From Sphingobacterium sp. UBA5670 (GTDB taxonomy: Bacteria; Bacteroidota; Bacteroidia; Sphingobacteriales; Sphingobacteriaceae), in contig NZ_DIIM01000011.1 in assembly GCF_002420705.1 (NCBI RefSeq), positions 113,604-177,603 of the forward strand: a stretch of DNA of 64,000 nt. Direction: 5' to 3'. The notes under the pieces were generated by a model that was not told where the DNA came from, made no database searches, and saw nothing but the letters and a program-made list of their open reading frames with translations. The translations under genes and the position numbers were made by a program. Shown here in pieces: positions 48,757 to 56,731 of the stretch (position 1 is the stretch's first letter; every line of letters starts with the position of its first letter).

Positions 48757-49806
48757 ATGATATTTAGTGAGGAACTGCAAGCATGGTATCAGCAACATAA
48801 GCGAGATCTTCCATGGAGAGAAACAAAAGATCCCTATAAAATATGGCTTTCTGAAATTATTCTGCAACAGACTCGCGTTGAGCAGGGCTTACCCTACTAT
48901 TTACGTTTTGTGGAGCGATTTAAGACTGTTGTTGATTTTGCGAATGCAGCGGAAGATGATATTCTTCATCTTTGGCAGGGCCTGGGGTATTATTCTCGGG
49001 GTAGAAATATGCACAAAGCTGCTAAAATTGTTCGTGACCAATATAATGGGGTTTTTCCCATAGATTACAAGACTTTAATAACTCTTCCTGGTATAGGGGA
49101 ATATACAGCTGCTGCGATATCTTCTTTTTCTAATAATGAAGCTCAGGCGGTTTTAGATGGAAATGTATTTCGTGTGCTTTCTCGATATTATGGTATTGAA
49201 ACCCCAATAAATTCTACTGAAGGCAAGAAAATCTTTACAGCTATAGCTAAAGAAAATCTTGATCAAGTACATCCTGCATTATATAATCAGGCGATTATGG
49301 ATTTTGGGGCTATCCACTGCAAGCCCAAGCAACCCTTGTGTGAGGTCTGTATGTTTCGTCCATTCTGTTATGCTGCGCTGAACAGAGAAGTGGATAAATT
49401 GCCTGTTAAACTTAAAGGGAAGGCAAGTAGAGACCGATATTTCAATTACTTTATTTTCAAAAAGGATGATAAGGTGTTGATGTCCAAACGTGGAGAAGGA
49501 GATGTGTGGCAGAATTTATATGAGTTTCCATTATTGGAATCAAAGCATTCGATGACAATTCCGGAGTTTCTTGAAGATGAGGATTTTATTCGATACTTTG
49601 GGGCCAATGTTAATTTACGGGTATTACAGACTCAGACAAAACATGTTTTGAGCCATCAGAATATCTACGCGACCTTTTTTGAAGTGCGGTTAGAAGGGGA
49701 TCTAATTCAAAAAAAATCCAATTGGGATTATGTATTTTTAAAAGATTTAGATAAATTAGCTAAACACAAGTTGATCTTTACCTTTTTGGAAAGATCAAAT
49801 TTTTAA
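48757..49806 (+). CDS. mutY: A/G-specific adenine glycosylase
   Basis: Removes adenine mispaired with 8-oxoguanine. The 349 residues have HKRDLPWRETKDPYKIWLSE, the catalytic Glu motif QQTRVEQGLPYY, helix-hairpin-helix LPGIGEYTAAAISSF with the catalytic Asp in AVLDGNVFRVL, and the iron-sulfur cysteines in CKPKQPLCEVCMFRPFC. A NUDIX-like C-terminal domain that reads 8-oxoG follows from about residue 225. A one-mismatch -7 box (CATTTTTG) ends 5 nt before the ATG. Confidence 0.95.
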   Translation: MIFSEELQAWYQQHKRDLPWRETKDPYKIWLSEIILQQTRVEQGLPYYLRFVERFKTVVDFANAAEDDILHLWQGLGYYSRGRNMHKAAKIVRDQYNGVFPIDYKTLITLPGIGEYTAAAISSFSNNEAQAVLDGNVFRVLSRYYGIETPINSTEGKKIFTAIAKENLDQVHPALYNQAIMDFGAIHCKPKQPLCEVCMFRPFCYAALNREVDKLPVKLKGKASRDRYFNYFIFKKDDKVLMSKRGEGDVWQNLYEFPLLESKHSMTIPEFLEDEDFIRYFGANVNLRVLQTQTKHVLSHQNIYATFFEVRLEGDLIQKKSNWDYVFLKDLDKLAKHKLIFTFLERSNF

Positions 49807-49825
49807 CCATTTATGCTTTTAAATT

Positions 49826-50284
49826 ATGTCAGGAGTTAACAAAGTCATTTTAGTGGGCCATCTTGGGAAAGATCCCGAAATTCGCTATTTAGAAGGTAAT
49901 GTCTCTGTTGCCAGTTTTCCATTAGCTACATCAGAAACGTATAACAAGGACGGGAAAAGAGTAGAACAAACCGAATGGCACAATATTGTGATGTGGCGAG
50001 GTTTGGCAGACGTGGCGGTAAAGTATCTAACAAAGGGGAAGTTAGTTTACATCGAAGGCCGATTACGGACGCGTACTTATGAGGATAAGGAAGGTATTAG
50101 ACGTTACGCTACAGAGGTTGTTGCTGAAACCTTTACGCTTTTGGGCAGAAAGTCGGACTTTGAGCCAAATGGCGGTGTTAGCGCAGCCAATACTGGAAAT
50201 ACACAAGCACAGAAAGTCGAAGACAAAGAAGTGGAAGTTGATTTTACGGAGAATGATCAAGAGGATAATCCGTTGCCATTTTAA
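49826..50284 (+). CDS. ssb: Single-stranded DNA-binding protein
   Basis: A 152-residue OB-fold protein beginning SGVNKVILVGHLGKDPEIRY, with WHNIVMWRGLADVAVKYLTKG, LVYIEGRLRTRTYEDKEGIR and a disordered linker. The acidic tip ends DNPLPF, the conserved C-terminal partner-binding motif (usually DDDIPF) ending in Pro-Phe. It lies 19 nt after mutY and probably shares its transcript. A weak terminator follows at 50346-50373. Confidence 0.95.
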   Translation: MSGVNKVILVGHLGKDPEIRYLEGNVSVASFPLATSETYNKDGKRVEQTEWHNIVMWRGLADVAVKYLTKGKLVYIEGRLRTRTYEDKEGIRRYATEVVAETFTLLGRKSDFEPNGGVSAANTGNTQAQKVEDKEVEVDFTENDQEDNPLPF

Positions 50285-50345
50285 GTTGAAGAATTTGTGA
50301 TTATGTAAAAACTTTACTTTTCAAAATAAAGACATTAATAAATTT

Positions 50346-50373
50346 AGGAGCAGGCCCATCAGTCTGCTCTTTT
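50346..50373 (+). terminator. Weak terminator after ssb
   Basis: GAGCAG and CTGCTC pair, extended by A-U and G-U pairs, with a 10-nt loop, followed by TTTT. Confidence 0.6.
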
Positions 50374-50586
50374 ACTTTATTTACATTTCTAGCATAAAAG
50401 CCTAGGCTGTTCTATATAGGTGATTATTTTTTCTGAATGAGTCTAGATGTTATTAGCCAGGAAGGACCTTCTGTTCGCTTTCATTGCTGTTGGTGTCTGT
50501 GAAATTATGAAGTTTTATTTTATTCTTTGTGTTTTTTCGTGATTATTAGCCGAATTGTAAAATTTTTTTTTGGCAGAAATTTTGGC

Positions 50587-50594
50587 TATGTTTG
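50587..50594 (+). promoter_or_regulatory. -7 box directly before pheS
   Basis: TATGTTTG, a perfect TAnnTTTG, ends 8 nt before the pheS ATG at 50603. It rules out the upstream ATG at 50588, which lies inside the box. Confidence 0.6.
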
Positions 50595-50602
50595 CTCTAA
50601 TT

Positions 50603-51643
50603 ATGTTGCAAGATAGAATTACGCAGTATACTGAAGAAATTAAGGCATTTGTGCCCTCTTCTTCAGCCGATGTAGAAAATTTCAGATTGAAGTTTTTGGT
50701 TTCCAAAGGGATTGTGAAAAATCTTTTTGATGAATTCAAAACCGTTACGCCTGATGAGAAACGTACTTTAGGAAAGGTATTGAATGAATTTAAGCAATTG
50801 GCGGAAAACACATTCAAAGAAGCACAAGAAAAGTTTGGATCAGGGGAAAAGCAAAAATCCCAAGAATTGGATAGTGATTTAACACTGCCTGGTCAGGGAT
50901 TTCAGTTGGGGTCTAGACATCCAATTTCTTTGGTTCGTAAAGAAATCGTTGAAATTTTTAAAAAATTGGGCTTCATTGTTGCGGAAGGTCCCGAAATTGA
51001 GGACGATTGGCATAATTTCTCTGCGCTGAATTTTCCACCGGAGCATCCTGCTCGTGATATGCAAGATACCTTCTTTATCAAAAAACAGGAAGGTAATGAT
51101 ATTACACTAAGAACGCATACGTCTTCGGTTCAAGTGCGTCTGATGGAAGCGGGTAAACCACCGTTCCGCGCAATTATGCCAGGACGCGTGTATAGGAATG
51201 AAGCGATCTCAGCACGTGCACACTGCTTCTTTCATCAGGTAGAAGGTTTATATGTAGACGAAAATGTTTCTTTTGCGGATTTGAAACAGACTTTGTATCA
51301 TTTTGTTCAGGAAATGTACGGAGAAGGTACTAAAGTACGTTTCCGTCCATCCTATTTTCCATTTACAGAGCCTTCGGCCGAAATGGATATCTCTTGTACA
51401 ATCTGTAAAGGTGCTGGATGCAACCTTTGTAAATACTCTGGTTGGGTAGAAATTCTGGGTTGTGGTATGGTTGATCCGAATGTACTTGAAAATTGTGGTA
51501 TCGATAGTAAAAAATACTCCGGTTTTGCTTTCGGTATGGGGATTGAACGGATCACAAACCTTAAGTATGTGATTAAAGATTTACGTCTTTTCTCTGAAAA
51601 TGATACACGGTTCTTGTCTCAATTTGAGACGGAATTAATATAA
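50603..51643 (+). CDS. pheS: Phenylalanyl-tRNA synthetase alpha subunit
   Basis: Catalytic subunit of the class II enzyme. The 346 residues begin with a coiled-coil tRNA-binding region (MLQDRITQYTEEIKAFV) and hold class II motifs: HPISLVRKEIVEIFKKLGF, AMPGRVYRNEAIS-like IMPGRVYRNEAISARAH, HQVEGLYVDENVSFADL and GFAFGMGIERI. SRHPI and PSYFPFTEPSAE are typical of PheS. The start at 50603 is chosen because a perfect -7 box ends 8 nt before it. pheT is not adjacent. A terminator follows at 51665-51717. Confidence 0.96.
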   Translation: MLQDRITQYTEEIKAFVPSSSADVENFRLKFLVSKGIVKNLFDEFKTVTPDEKRTLGKVLNEFKQLAENTFKEAQEKFGSGEKQKSQELDSDLTLPGQGFQLGSRHPISLVRKEIVEIFKKLGFIVAEGPEIEDDWHNFSALNFPPEHPARDMQDTFFIKKQEGNDITLRTHTSSVQVRLMEAGKPPFRAIMPGRVYRNEAISARAHCFFHQVEGLYVDENVSFADLKQTLYHFVQEMYGEGTKVRFRPSYFPFTEPSAEMDISCTICKGAGCNLCKYSGWVEILGCGMVDPNVLENCGIDSKKYSGFAFGMGIERITNLKYVIKDLRLFSENDTRFLSQFETELI

Positions 51644-51664
51644 ATTAATATTCGTAAAGGTATG

Positions 51665-51717
51665 GCATCACATTATTCTCCTCTATAATACGGCAAGGGA
51701 ACAATGTGATGCTTTTT
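51665..51717 (+). terminator. Terminator after pheS
   Basis: GCATCACATT and AATGTGATGC pair perfectly over 10 bp with a 28-nt loop, followed by TTTTT. Confidence 0.7.
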
Positions 51718-51767
51718 AGTCTTTATTCTTTTTAGCTGACACTCAACATTCGTACTATCCAAAGTCT

Positions 51768-52343
51768 ATGGAACCAGATTACATCATTGAATCCATAAAA
51801 AGAACAGCACGTGAGCTCTTTCGTCAAAACGGCTATCATAAAACCAGTGTGAATACATTGGCAAAAAAAGCCAAGATTGCGAAAGCGACCGTGTATAAGT
51901 ATTTTGATAGTAAGGAAATGATTTTGCATGCTATTCTAATGGATTATCTTCGAGCTAGTCTGCAAGATATTTTGAAAACGACAAAATATGAAGACGATAT
52001 GGCTTCCTTTTTAGCATCTACTATTCTACGGGTAAGCAGGCTAACCTATACTGCATGTAATGAGCTGATTGGCTGGGAGTTTATCCGGGAATCCGCAAAC
52101 GCGCAGGAATATCTTAAAACACTTTCTGAAGATCTTGAATTTCTATTGCTCAGCACCTTTATTCAGAATGAAAAAATTAATGAAGCTGTCAGTGAAGAAA
52201 AATTGACTTTTTTGATCAAGTCAAGTAAAAGTATTGTGTTTTCTTTTGCTTTTACTGCAGTTTCTGATGCGGATGTACGCAAAAACTTTATTTCCTTTCA
52301 GAAGGAAATTCTGCCTTATCTCGTTCAGGCAACTGTCCAATAA
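51768..52343 (+). CDS. TetR/AcrR-family transcriptional regulator
   Basis: A 191-residue regulator with an N-terminal TetR DNA-binding domain: IKRTARELFRQNGYHKTSVN, the recognition helix in LAKKAKIAKATVYKYFDSKE and the end of the domain near residue 55. The C-terminal domain is a helical ligand-binding core without recognisable ligand motif. No efflux or metabolic gene is adjacent; rlmD lies 438 nt downstream. The target is therefore not apparent and it may act elsewhere in the genome. Confidence 0.88.
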   Translation: MEPDYIIESIKRTARELFRQNGYHKTSVNTLAKKAKIAKATVYKYFDSKEMILHAILMDYLRASLQDILKTTKYEDDMASFLASTILRVSRLTYTACNELIGWEFIRESANAQEYLKTLSEDLEFLLLSTFIQNEKINEAVSEEKLTFLIKSSKSIVFSFAFTAVSDADVRKNFISFQKEILPYLVQATVQ

Positions 52344-52781
52344 AATTGTTATAACATACTCATCCCTTTCTTATTCGCGACGTCATTTTTTTTTGCATGC
52401 TCACTTTTTTATGATTCTGCAACGTTAATGCTGTGGACGGGTTGTCTTCGTATTGTGTTCGGACCCGCTTCGGAGATGGACAGTTTTGCAATCATTATTG
52501 ACGATATTTTGAACAGATAATTCCTGCTCAGCGTTTGGTCGGAATCTGGTCAGCATCGGTACACGATCTGTATCGCATCCGAAAGTGGTACGAACGTAGT
52601 CCGAATCTGATCCCGGTATGCTATTCGCTCGAAACTTATCATCAGGTTGTTCATAAGAAAGCAGGTTTTGTGCATGATCCTCTATGAGCCTGTCCCGTAA
52701 TCATTTATGCTAGTGATAATCAATGGCTATAAATCATTTATGCAGATGAAAAATCGTTATAAATTTGTATTTTTGCAAGCT
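52344..52781. other. 438-bp intergenic region between tetR and rlmD
   Basis: No gene or RNA found. From about 52440 to 52640 the sequence has short degenerate repeats, for example TCGGAATCTGGTC (52549) and GTCCGAATCTGATC (52599), and a palindromic feel. The rlmD promoter boxes are at 52760-52775. Confidence 0.6.
52768..52775 (+). promoter_or_regulatory. -7 box directly before rlmD
   Basis: TATTTTTG, a perfect TAnnTTTG, ends 6 nt before the ATG at 52782. A second perfect match, TAAATTTG, is at 52760-52767, just upstream. Confidence 0.6.
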
Positions 52782-54191
52782 ATGAGTAGAAGAATTCCGC
52801 AAGATAAAAAGTTCTTGAAAGATATTGCCATCATTGATATTGCCGAAGAGGGTAGAGGTGTTGGAAAAACCGAAGATTTGGTTTTGTTTGTAGAAAAGGC
52901 TGTTCCGGGTGATATTGTTGACGTGGAGCTTATGCGCAAGAAGAAGAATTTTGCAGAAGCTCGTATAACCAGTTTAAAAGAAGTCTCTTCTTATCGGGTA
53001 GATCCTTTTTGTGAACATTTTGGTGTTTGTGGCGGCTGTAAATGGCAGCATATGACTTACGATGCACAATTAAAATTTAAGCAGCAATCGGTTAACAATG
53101 CATTGTCGCGTATCGGAAAAGTAGATACTTCTTCGATGGAAGAGATCTTGGGCTCAACTCAGACGGAATACTATAGAAATAAGTTGGAATATACGTTCTC
53201 CAATAAAAAATGGTTGACATCTGTAGATGAGGATGCATCGACGTTGGAAATGAATGCGCTGGGCTTTCATGTGCCAGGACGTTTTGATAAAATTTTGGAT
53301 ATTGATCACTGTTTTCTGCAAGAAGATCCTTCAAATGAAGTTCGCAATACCATTCGTGATTTTGCGCTCAGCCAAGGTATGACTTTCTATGATCTACGTG
53401 AACACACAGGTGTATTGCGAAATTTGATTATTCGCATTTCTTCAACAGGAGAAATGATGGTGATCGTCGTGTTTGCCTATCCAGAAGAAGGGCAGGTTGA
53501 ATTGTTGATGGATTTTGTTAAGGAAAAGTTCCCACAAATTGCTTCCCTATTGTATATTGTAAATCAGAAACGTAATGATACGATCTTTGACCAGGATATT
53601 CATGTATATGCCGGCCGTGATTTTATTTACGAGGAGATGGAAGGGCTGCGTTACAAAGTAGGACCTAAGTCATTCTATCAAACAAACTCTGCGCAAGCCT
53701 ATGAACTGTATAAGATTACCCGTGATTTTGCGGATCTGAAAGGTGATGAATTAGTTTATGATCTATATACTGGGGCTGGTACGATTGCAAATTTTGTGGC
53801 AAAGAAAGCAAAAGAAGTCGTTGGTGTAGAATATGTTCCTACTGCTATTGAAGACGCAAAAGTCAACTCATCCATCAATAATATTACGAATACAAAATTC
53901 TATGCTGGTGATATGAAAGATGTGTTGACACCTGCTTTTATCGCCGAACATGGTAAACCGGATGTTGTGATTACAGATCCTCCACGTGCGGGAATGCATA
54001 CTGATGTGGTGGCTCGTTTATTGGAAATGGAATCACCGCGCATTGTTTATGTCAGCTGTAATGCAGCTACACAAGCAAGAGATCTTGTGTTATTGGGTGA
54101 AAAATATGAGGTGAAACGTATCAAGCCGGTAGATATGTTTCCGCATACACAACATGTCGAAAATGTTGTTCTGTTAGAATTAAGGAAATAA
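52782..54191 (+). CDS. rlmD: 23S rRNA (uracil1939-C5)-methyltransferase RlmD-type
   Basis: SAM-dependent methyltransferase of the TrmA/RlmD class. The 469 residues contain an N-terminal TRAM domain (about 10-65), the iron-sulfur cysteines in FCEHFGVCGGCKWQHM, the QTNSAQAYELY loop, DLYTGAGTIANF (SAM site), TDPPRAGMH and the catalytic cysteine in VSCNAATQARD. The start is the ATG at 52782 because -7 boxes fill the DNA just upstream; an in-frame ATG at 52707 would place 25 extra residues over the promoter. The exact target uridine (1939 or a related site) is family-level inference. Confidence 0.9.
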   Translation: MSRRIPQDKKFLKDIAIIDIAEEGRGVGKTEDLVLFVEKAVPGDIVDVELMRKKKNFAEARITSLKEVSSYRVDPFCEHFGVCGGCKWQHMTYDAQLKFKQQSVNNALSRIGKVDTSSMEEILGSTQTEYYRNKLEYTFSNKKWLTSVDEDASTLEMNALGFHVPGRFDKILDIDHCFLQEDPSNEVRNTIRDFALSQGMTFYDLREHTGVLRNLIIRISSTGEMMVIVVFAYPEEGQVELLMDFVKEKFPQIASLLYIVNQKRNDTIFDQDIHVYAGRDFIYEEMEGLRYKVGPKSFYQTNSAQAYELYKITRDFADLKGDELVYDLYTGAGTIANFVAKKAKEVVGVEYVPTAIEDAKVNSSINNITNTKFYAGDMKDVLTPAFIAEHGKPDVVITDPPRAGMHTDVVARLLEMESPRIVYVSCNAATQARDLVLLGEKYEVKRIKPVDMFPHTQHVENVVLLELRK

Positions 54192-54196
54192 AAGTT

Positions 54197-54595
54197 ATGG
54201 AAGTAGAAGATTTATTTTCGGGGTCCGCAAGAGAGGAGAATACCCCGCCTACAGAGCAAAGTCCATTGAAAAGCTTGCAGGTAGATCTTGATTTTTACAG
54301 TGAATCAATCCGTGAAGTCGCACTGGAGATTGTGGAAGAAGGTTATTCCGATTATCCAATTTTTGTAGCTCATCAGCATGAAGTTTCTGTTGGCGAGGTG
54401 ATATTGGATCGCAAGGAATTGGAAACGAAATGGACAATAAATGCCTCTACATTGGAAGAGTTTGTAGAAATGGATATTATCCAGGAAGATCGCAGGTCGT
54501 CTTTTATCCAAAACTATAAACCAGCGAAAGATTATATGTGTTTATTTGTTGTGGTTGCAGAAGGTGCCAATTTTGTTTTTTATCCCTACAAGTGA
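54197..54595 (+). CDS. Conserved hypothetical cytoplasmic protein
   Basis: A 132-residue protein without a signal peptide or membrane helix. The first 30 residues are flexible and acidic, followed by an alpha/beta stretch: SIREVALEIVEEGYSDYPIF, VGEVILDRKELETKWTINAS, LEEFVEMDIIQEDRR and KDYMCLFVVVAEGANFVF. It lies 5 nt after rlmD and is almost certainly in its operon. I do not recognise the family, and no catalytic residues stand out. Confidence 0.65.
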   Translation: MEVEDLFSGSAREENTPPTEQSPLKSLQVDLDFYSESIREVALEIVEEGYSDYPIFVAHQHEVSVGEVILDRKELETKWTINASTLEEFVEMDIIQEDRRSSFIQNYKPAKDYMCLFVVVAEGANFVFYPYK

Positions 54596-54802
54596 TAAAG
54601 AAAGAATATTTAAACTTTTTTAACAGTACAAGTGTCAAACTATTATTACTTTTAGCAAAGTAGGTTAGGTATAACGGGCAATTCATAAGAGTGAAATAAA
54701 TTATAAACTGTTCTCGCGAAAGCGACTGTTTGGCCCAATAAACTTGCAGGGATGTGCATGCCACAGGTAAATCGATTGGGATAATTGAAGAGAAATAATA
54801 GA

Positions 54803-55561
54803 ATGAAAATAAGACATATACATTTAGGAGTATTGGGGCTATTCTTCCTGTTACTGACCAGTTATGCTGCAACGGCACAACACCTTCAGAAAGTTTCTGG
54901 AATGGTATTGCAAAAAGGTAATGGTAATCGTATTGGTGATGCGGTTGTTCTGAATTTGAGGACTCACAGATCGACTTTAACGAATTCCTTCGGTGTTTTT
55001 ACCATAGATGCATCGGTTGGTGACTCGTTATCTTTCACTAAAGTTGGTTATTCTCCCGTAAAAACTGTTCTGACAAATCTGAATGAGTTCTATGTCGAAT
55101 TGCAGGAGGGTATTCGATTGGAAACAGTTGTTGTCGAGCGAAAGTCTAAAGAGGCGGAATTAAATGACGCTATGGGCAATTACGGTAAGAAGGGTGTTTA
55201 TAATGGTGGTAAAAATAAATTTGGAACCTATTTAGGCAGTCCTGCAACTGCCCTTTATAATCTTTTTGGAAGAGAAGCTAAAAATGCGAAGCGTTTTGGA
55301 CGATTTATGGACAGGGAGAAAGAGGAATTGCAAGTTGATCGTATTTTTTCCCGTGAAGCTGTCAAAAATCTGACTAAACTAGACAGCACAGAATTAGATG
55401 CTTTTATGGTGCGCTATCGTCCATCATTTGATCTTGCGGAGCATTGGGGGCAGTATGATCTGATGCATTATGTACAACAGTCTATGGAGGATTTTAATGC
55501 AAAAGGAAGACCTAAAGGTTCTCTTTTGCCCGATATTGAAGTAAAGACGCAAGAAAAGTAA
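54803..55561 (+). CDS. Secreted carboxypeptidase-regulatory-like domain protein
   Basis: A 252-residue protein with a signal peptide (LGVLGLFFLLLTSYAATAQ). Residues 28-105 form a CarboxypepD_reg-like beta-sandwich (KVSGMVLQKGNGNRIGDAVV, TNSFGVFTIDASVGDSLSF, YVELQEGIRLETVVVERK), as in TonB-dependent-receptor-associated proteins. The remaining part is helical with Lys/Arg-rich segments (GREAKNAKRFGRFMDREKEE). The start is ATG 54803; an in-frame TTG at 54785 is rejected. Function unknown; probably periplasmic or outer-membrane-associated. Confidence 0.75.
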   Translation: MKIRHIHLGVLGLFFLLLTSYAATAQHLQKVSGMVLQKGNGNRIGDAVVLNLRTHRSTLTNSFGVFTIDASVGDSLSFTKVGYSPVKTVLTNLNEFYVELQEGIRLETVVVERKSKEAELNDAMGNYGKKGVYNGGKNKFGTYLGSPATALYNLFGREAKNAKRFGRFMDREKEELQVDRIFSREAVKNLTKLDSTELDAFMVRYRPSFDLAEHWGQYDLMHYVQQSMEDFNAKGRPKGSLLPDIEVKTQEK

Positions 55562-55715
55562 AAACATTTTGCATCTGCTACTGTTAGCTGTTTAAAGGAG
55601 TGGACGGAATTGATGTAAGATTTTGTAGCTTATCAACGTCATTTTAGGAAGTTTTATAGCGCTTTTTTGCTGTTTTGTAACAAAAAAGTTCATAAAAATA
55701 TCTTTTGGCACTTTG

Positions 55716-55744
55716 TTTGATTTTAATAGAACGTATTTAGTTTG
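55716..55744 (+). promoter_or_regulatory. -33/-7 promoter pair upstream of the OmpA gene
   Basis: TTTG (55716-55719), a 17-nt spacer, then TTAGTTTG (55737-55744), one mismatch from TAnnTTTG. The pair lies 28 nt before the ATG. Confidence 0.5.
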
Positions 55745-55772
55745 AATATTAAAAGTCTTAGATAGCATACAT

Positions 55773-56462
55773 ATGAAAATGAATAGAAAATTAGCTGTAT
55801 TAGGTTTGACTGTTGCAACCTCAGCTATGTTATTTGGAAGTTGTTCTACAATCCAAAATACAAATAATACGACTAAAGGAGGTGTAATCGGTGGTGTTGC
55901 CGGTGGTGCTTTAGGAGCATTGATCGGCGGTAAAGCTGGTAACACGGCTATCGGTACGTTGGCAGGAGCTGCTATTGGTGGTGCTGCAGGTGTATTGATT
56001 GGTAAAAAAATGGATAAGCAGGCTGCTGAGATTTCTAAAACCGTTGAAGGTGCCGAGGTTACGCAATCTGCTGAAGGTATCGTGGTTAAGTTTGATTCAG
56101 GTATTTTATTTGATTTCAATAAATCGGATTTGAAAACGTCAGCGAAGGATAATATTGCAAATTTAGTAACAACTTTGAACAAAGAACAAGGTACTGAAAT
56201 CTTGGTTATCGGACATACAGATAATGTAGGTACATTGGCTGCAAATGAAAAGGTATCTTTAGATCGTGCAAATTCAGTACGTGCGTTTGCGGTATCAAAA
56301 GGATTAGCTTCTTCGCGTATCAGAACGGAAGGTAGAAACTTCTCCGAGCCAATTGCAAGCAACGATACAGAAGCTGGACGTGCACAAAATCGTCGTGTTG
56401 AAATCGTGATTGTAGCTGGTGATCAAATGAAGAAAGAAGCAAAACAACAAGCAGGTCAATAA
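55773..56462 (+). CDS. OmpA-family lipoprotein with glycine-zipper region
   Basis: A 229-residue lipoprotein with signal ending MLFGSCST. Residues 40-90 form a glycine zipper (GGVIGGVAGGALGALIGGKA, IGTLAGAAIGGAAGVLIGKK) that could span or associate with the membrane. Residues 105-215 are an OmpA C-terminal peptidoglycan-binding domain: SGILFDFNKSDLK, LVIGHTDNVGTLAANEKVSL, NSVRAFAVSKGL and GRAQNRRVEIVI. It is probably anchored in the outer membrane and contacts cell-wall diaminopimelate. A terminator follows. Confidence 0.9.
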   Translation: MKMNRKLAVLGLTVATSAMLFGSCSTIQNTNNTTKGGVIGGVAGGALGALIGGKAGNTAIGTLAGAAIGGAAGVLIGKKMDKQAAEISKTVEGAEVTQSAEGIVVKFDSGILFDFNKSDLKTSAKDNIANLVTTLNKEQGTEILVIGHTDNVGTLAANEKVSLDRANSVRAFAVSKGLASSRIRTEGRNFSEPIASNDTEAGRAQNRRVEIVIVAGDQMKKEAKQQAGQ

Positions 56463-56517
56463 ATAGTTTTCGGGAATAATTTCCTGGGAAAGATTTATTT
56501 TGATTTCGAGTCATAAG

Positions 56518-56548
56518 AAAGCGTTGATTTAATCGACGCTTTTTTTTT
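56518..56548 (+). terminator. Terminator after the OmpA gene
   Basis: AAAGCGTTGAT pairs with ATCGACGCTTT (one G-U pair) across a 3-nt loop, followed by a run of T to 56548. Confidence 0.85.
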
Positions 56549-56582
56549 GGAAATTTGACAAAGCATAAACTATATTTCTGTC

Positions 56583-56595
56583 TGACAAACTGTCA
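56583..56595. promoter_or_regulatory. TGACA-AAC-TGTCA palindrome upstream of miaB
   Basis: Perfect 5-bp inverted repeat centred about 36 nt upstream of the transcription start predicted from the -7 box at 56615-56622, so it overlaps the -33 region. Related TGAnnnnnTGTC sequences precede groES. Confidence 0.45.
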
Positions 56596-56614
56596 TTATA
56601 TGGATTTAAATTTC

Positions 56615-56622
56615 TAACTTTG
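56615..56622 (+). promoter_or_regulatory. -7 box of miaB
   Basis: TAACTTTG, a perfect TAnnTTTG, predicts a leader of about 105 nt that includes the 20-codon ORF at 56659-56721. Confidence 0.6.
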
Positions 56623-56658
56623 TAGTCTTTGAAACAACTAAGGGCATTGAATCAGATC

Positions 56659-56721
56659 ATGAAAAGTTTGGTAATTGCGTTGGTTATTTCTTTGAAAATA
56701 AAAAAAATTATATTCTATTGA
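56659..56721 (+). CDS. Putative 20-residue leader peptide ORF upstream of miaB
   Basis: An ATG at 56659 opens 20 codons ending TGA 56719-56721, 10 nt before the miaB ATG. The peptide is hydrophobic then basic (MKSLVIALVISLKIKKI). Six codons begin with U (UUG three times, UCU, UUC, UAU), the class read by tRNAs that MiaB modifies. It could be a regulatory leader or chance. Confidence 0.3.
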   Translation: MKSLVIALVISLKIKKIIFY

Positions 56722-56731
56722 ATATCGAGCT

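Larger units (their letters stand above)
50285..50602. other. 318-bp intergenic region between ssb and pheS
   Basis: Holds the ssb terminator (50346-50373) and the pheS -7 box (50587-50594). Nothing else is seen, and no leader peptide rich in Phe codons precedes pheS. Confidence 0.65.

Noticed and set aside
54596..54802. tRNA or small RNA between the rlmD operon and the next gene
   Set aside because: Searched by eye for cloverleaf and CCA-type ends; none found, only AT-rich DNA.
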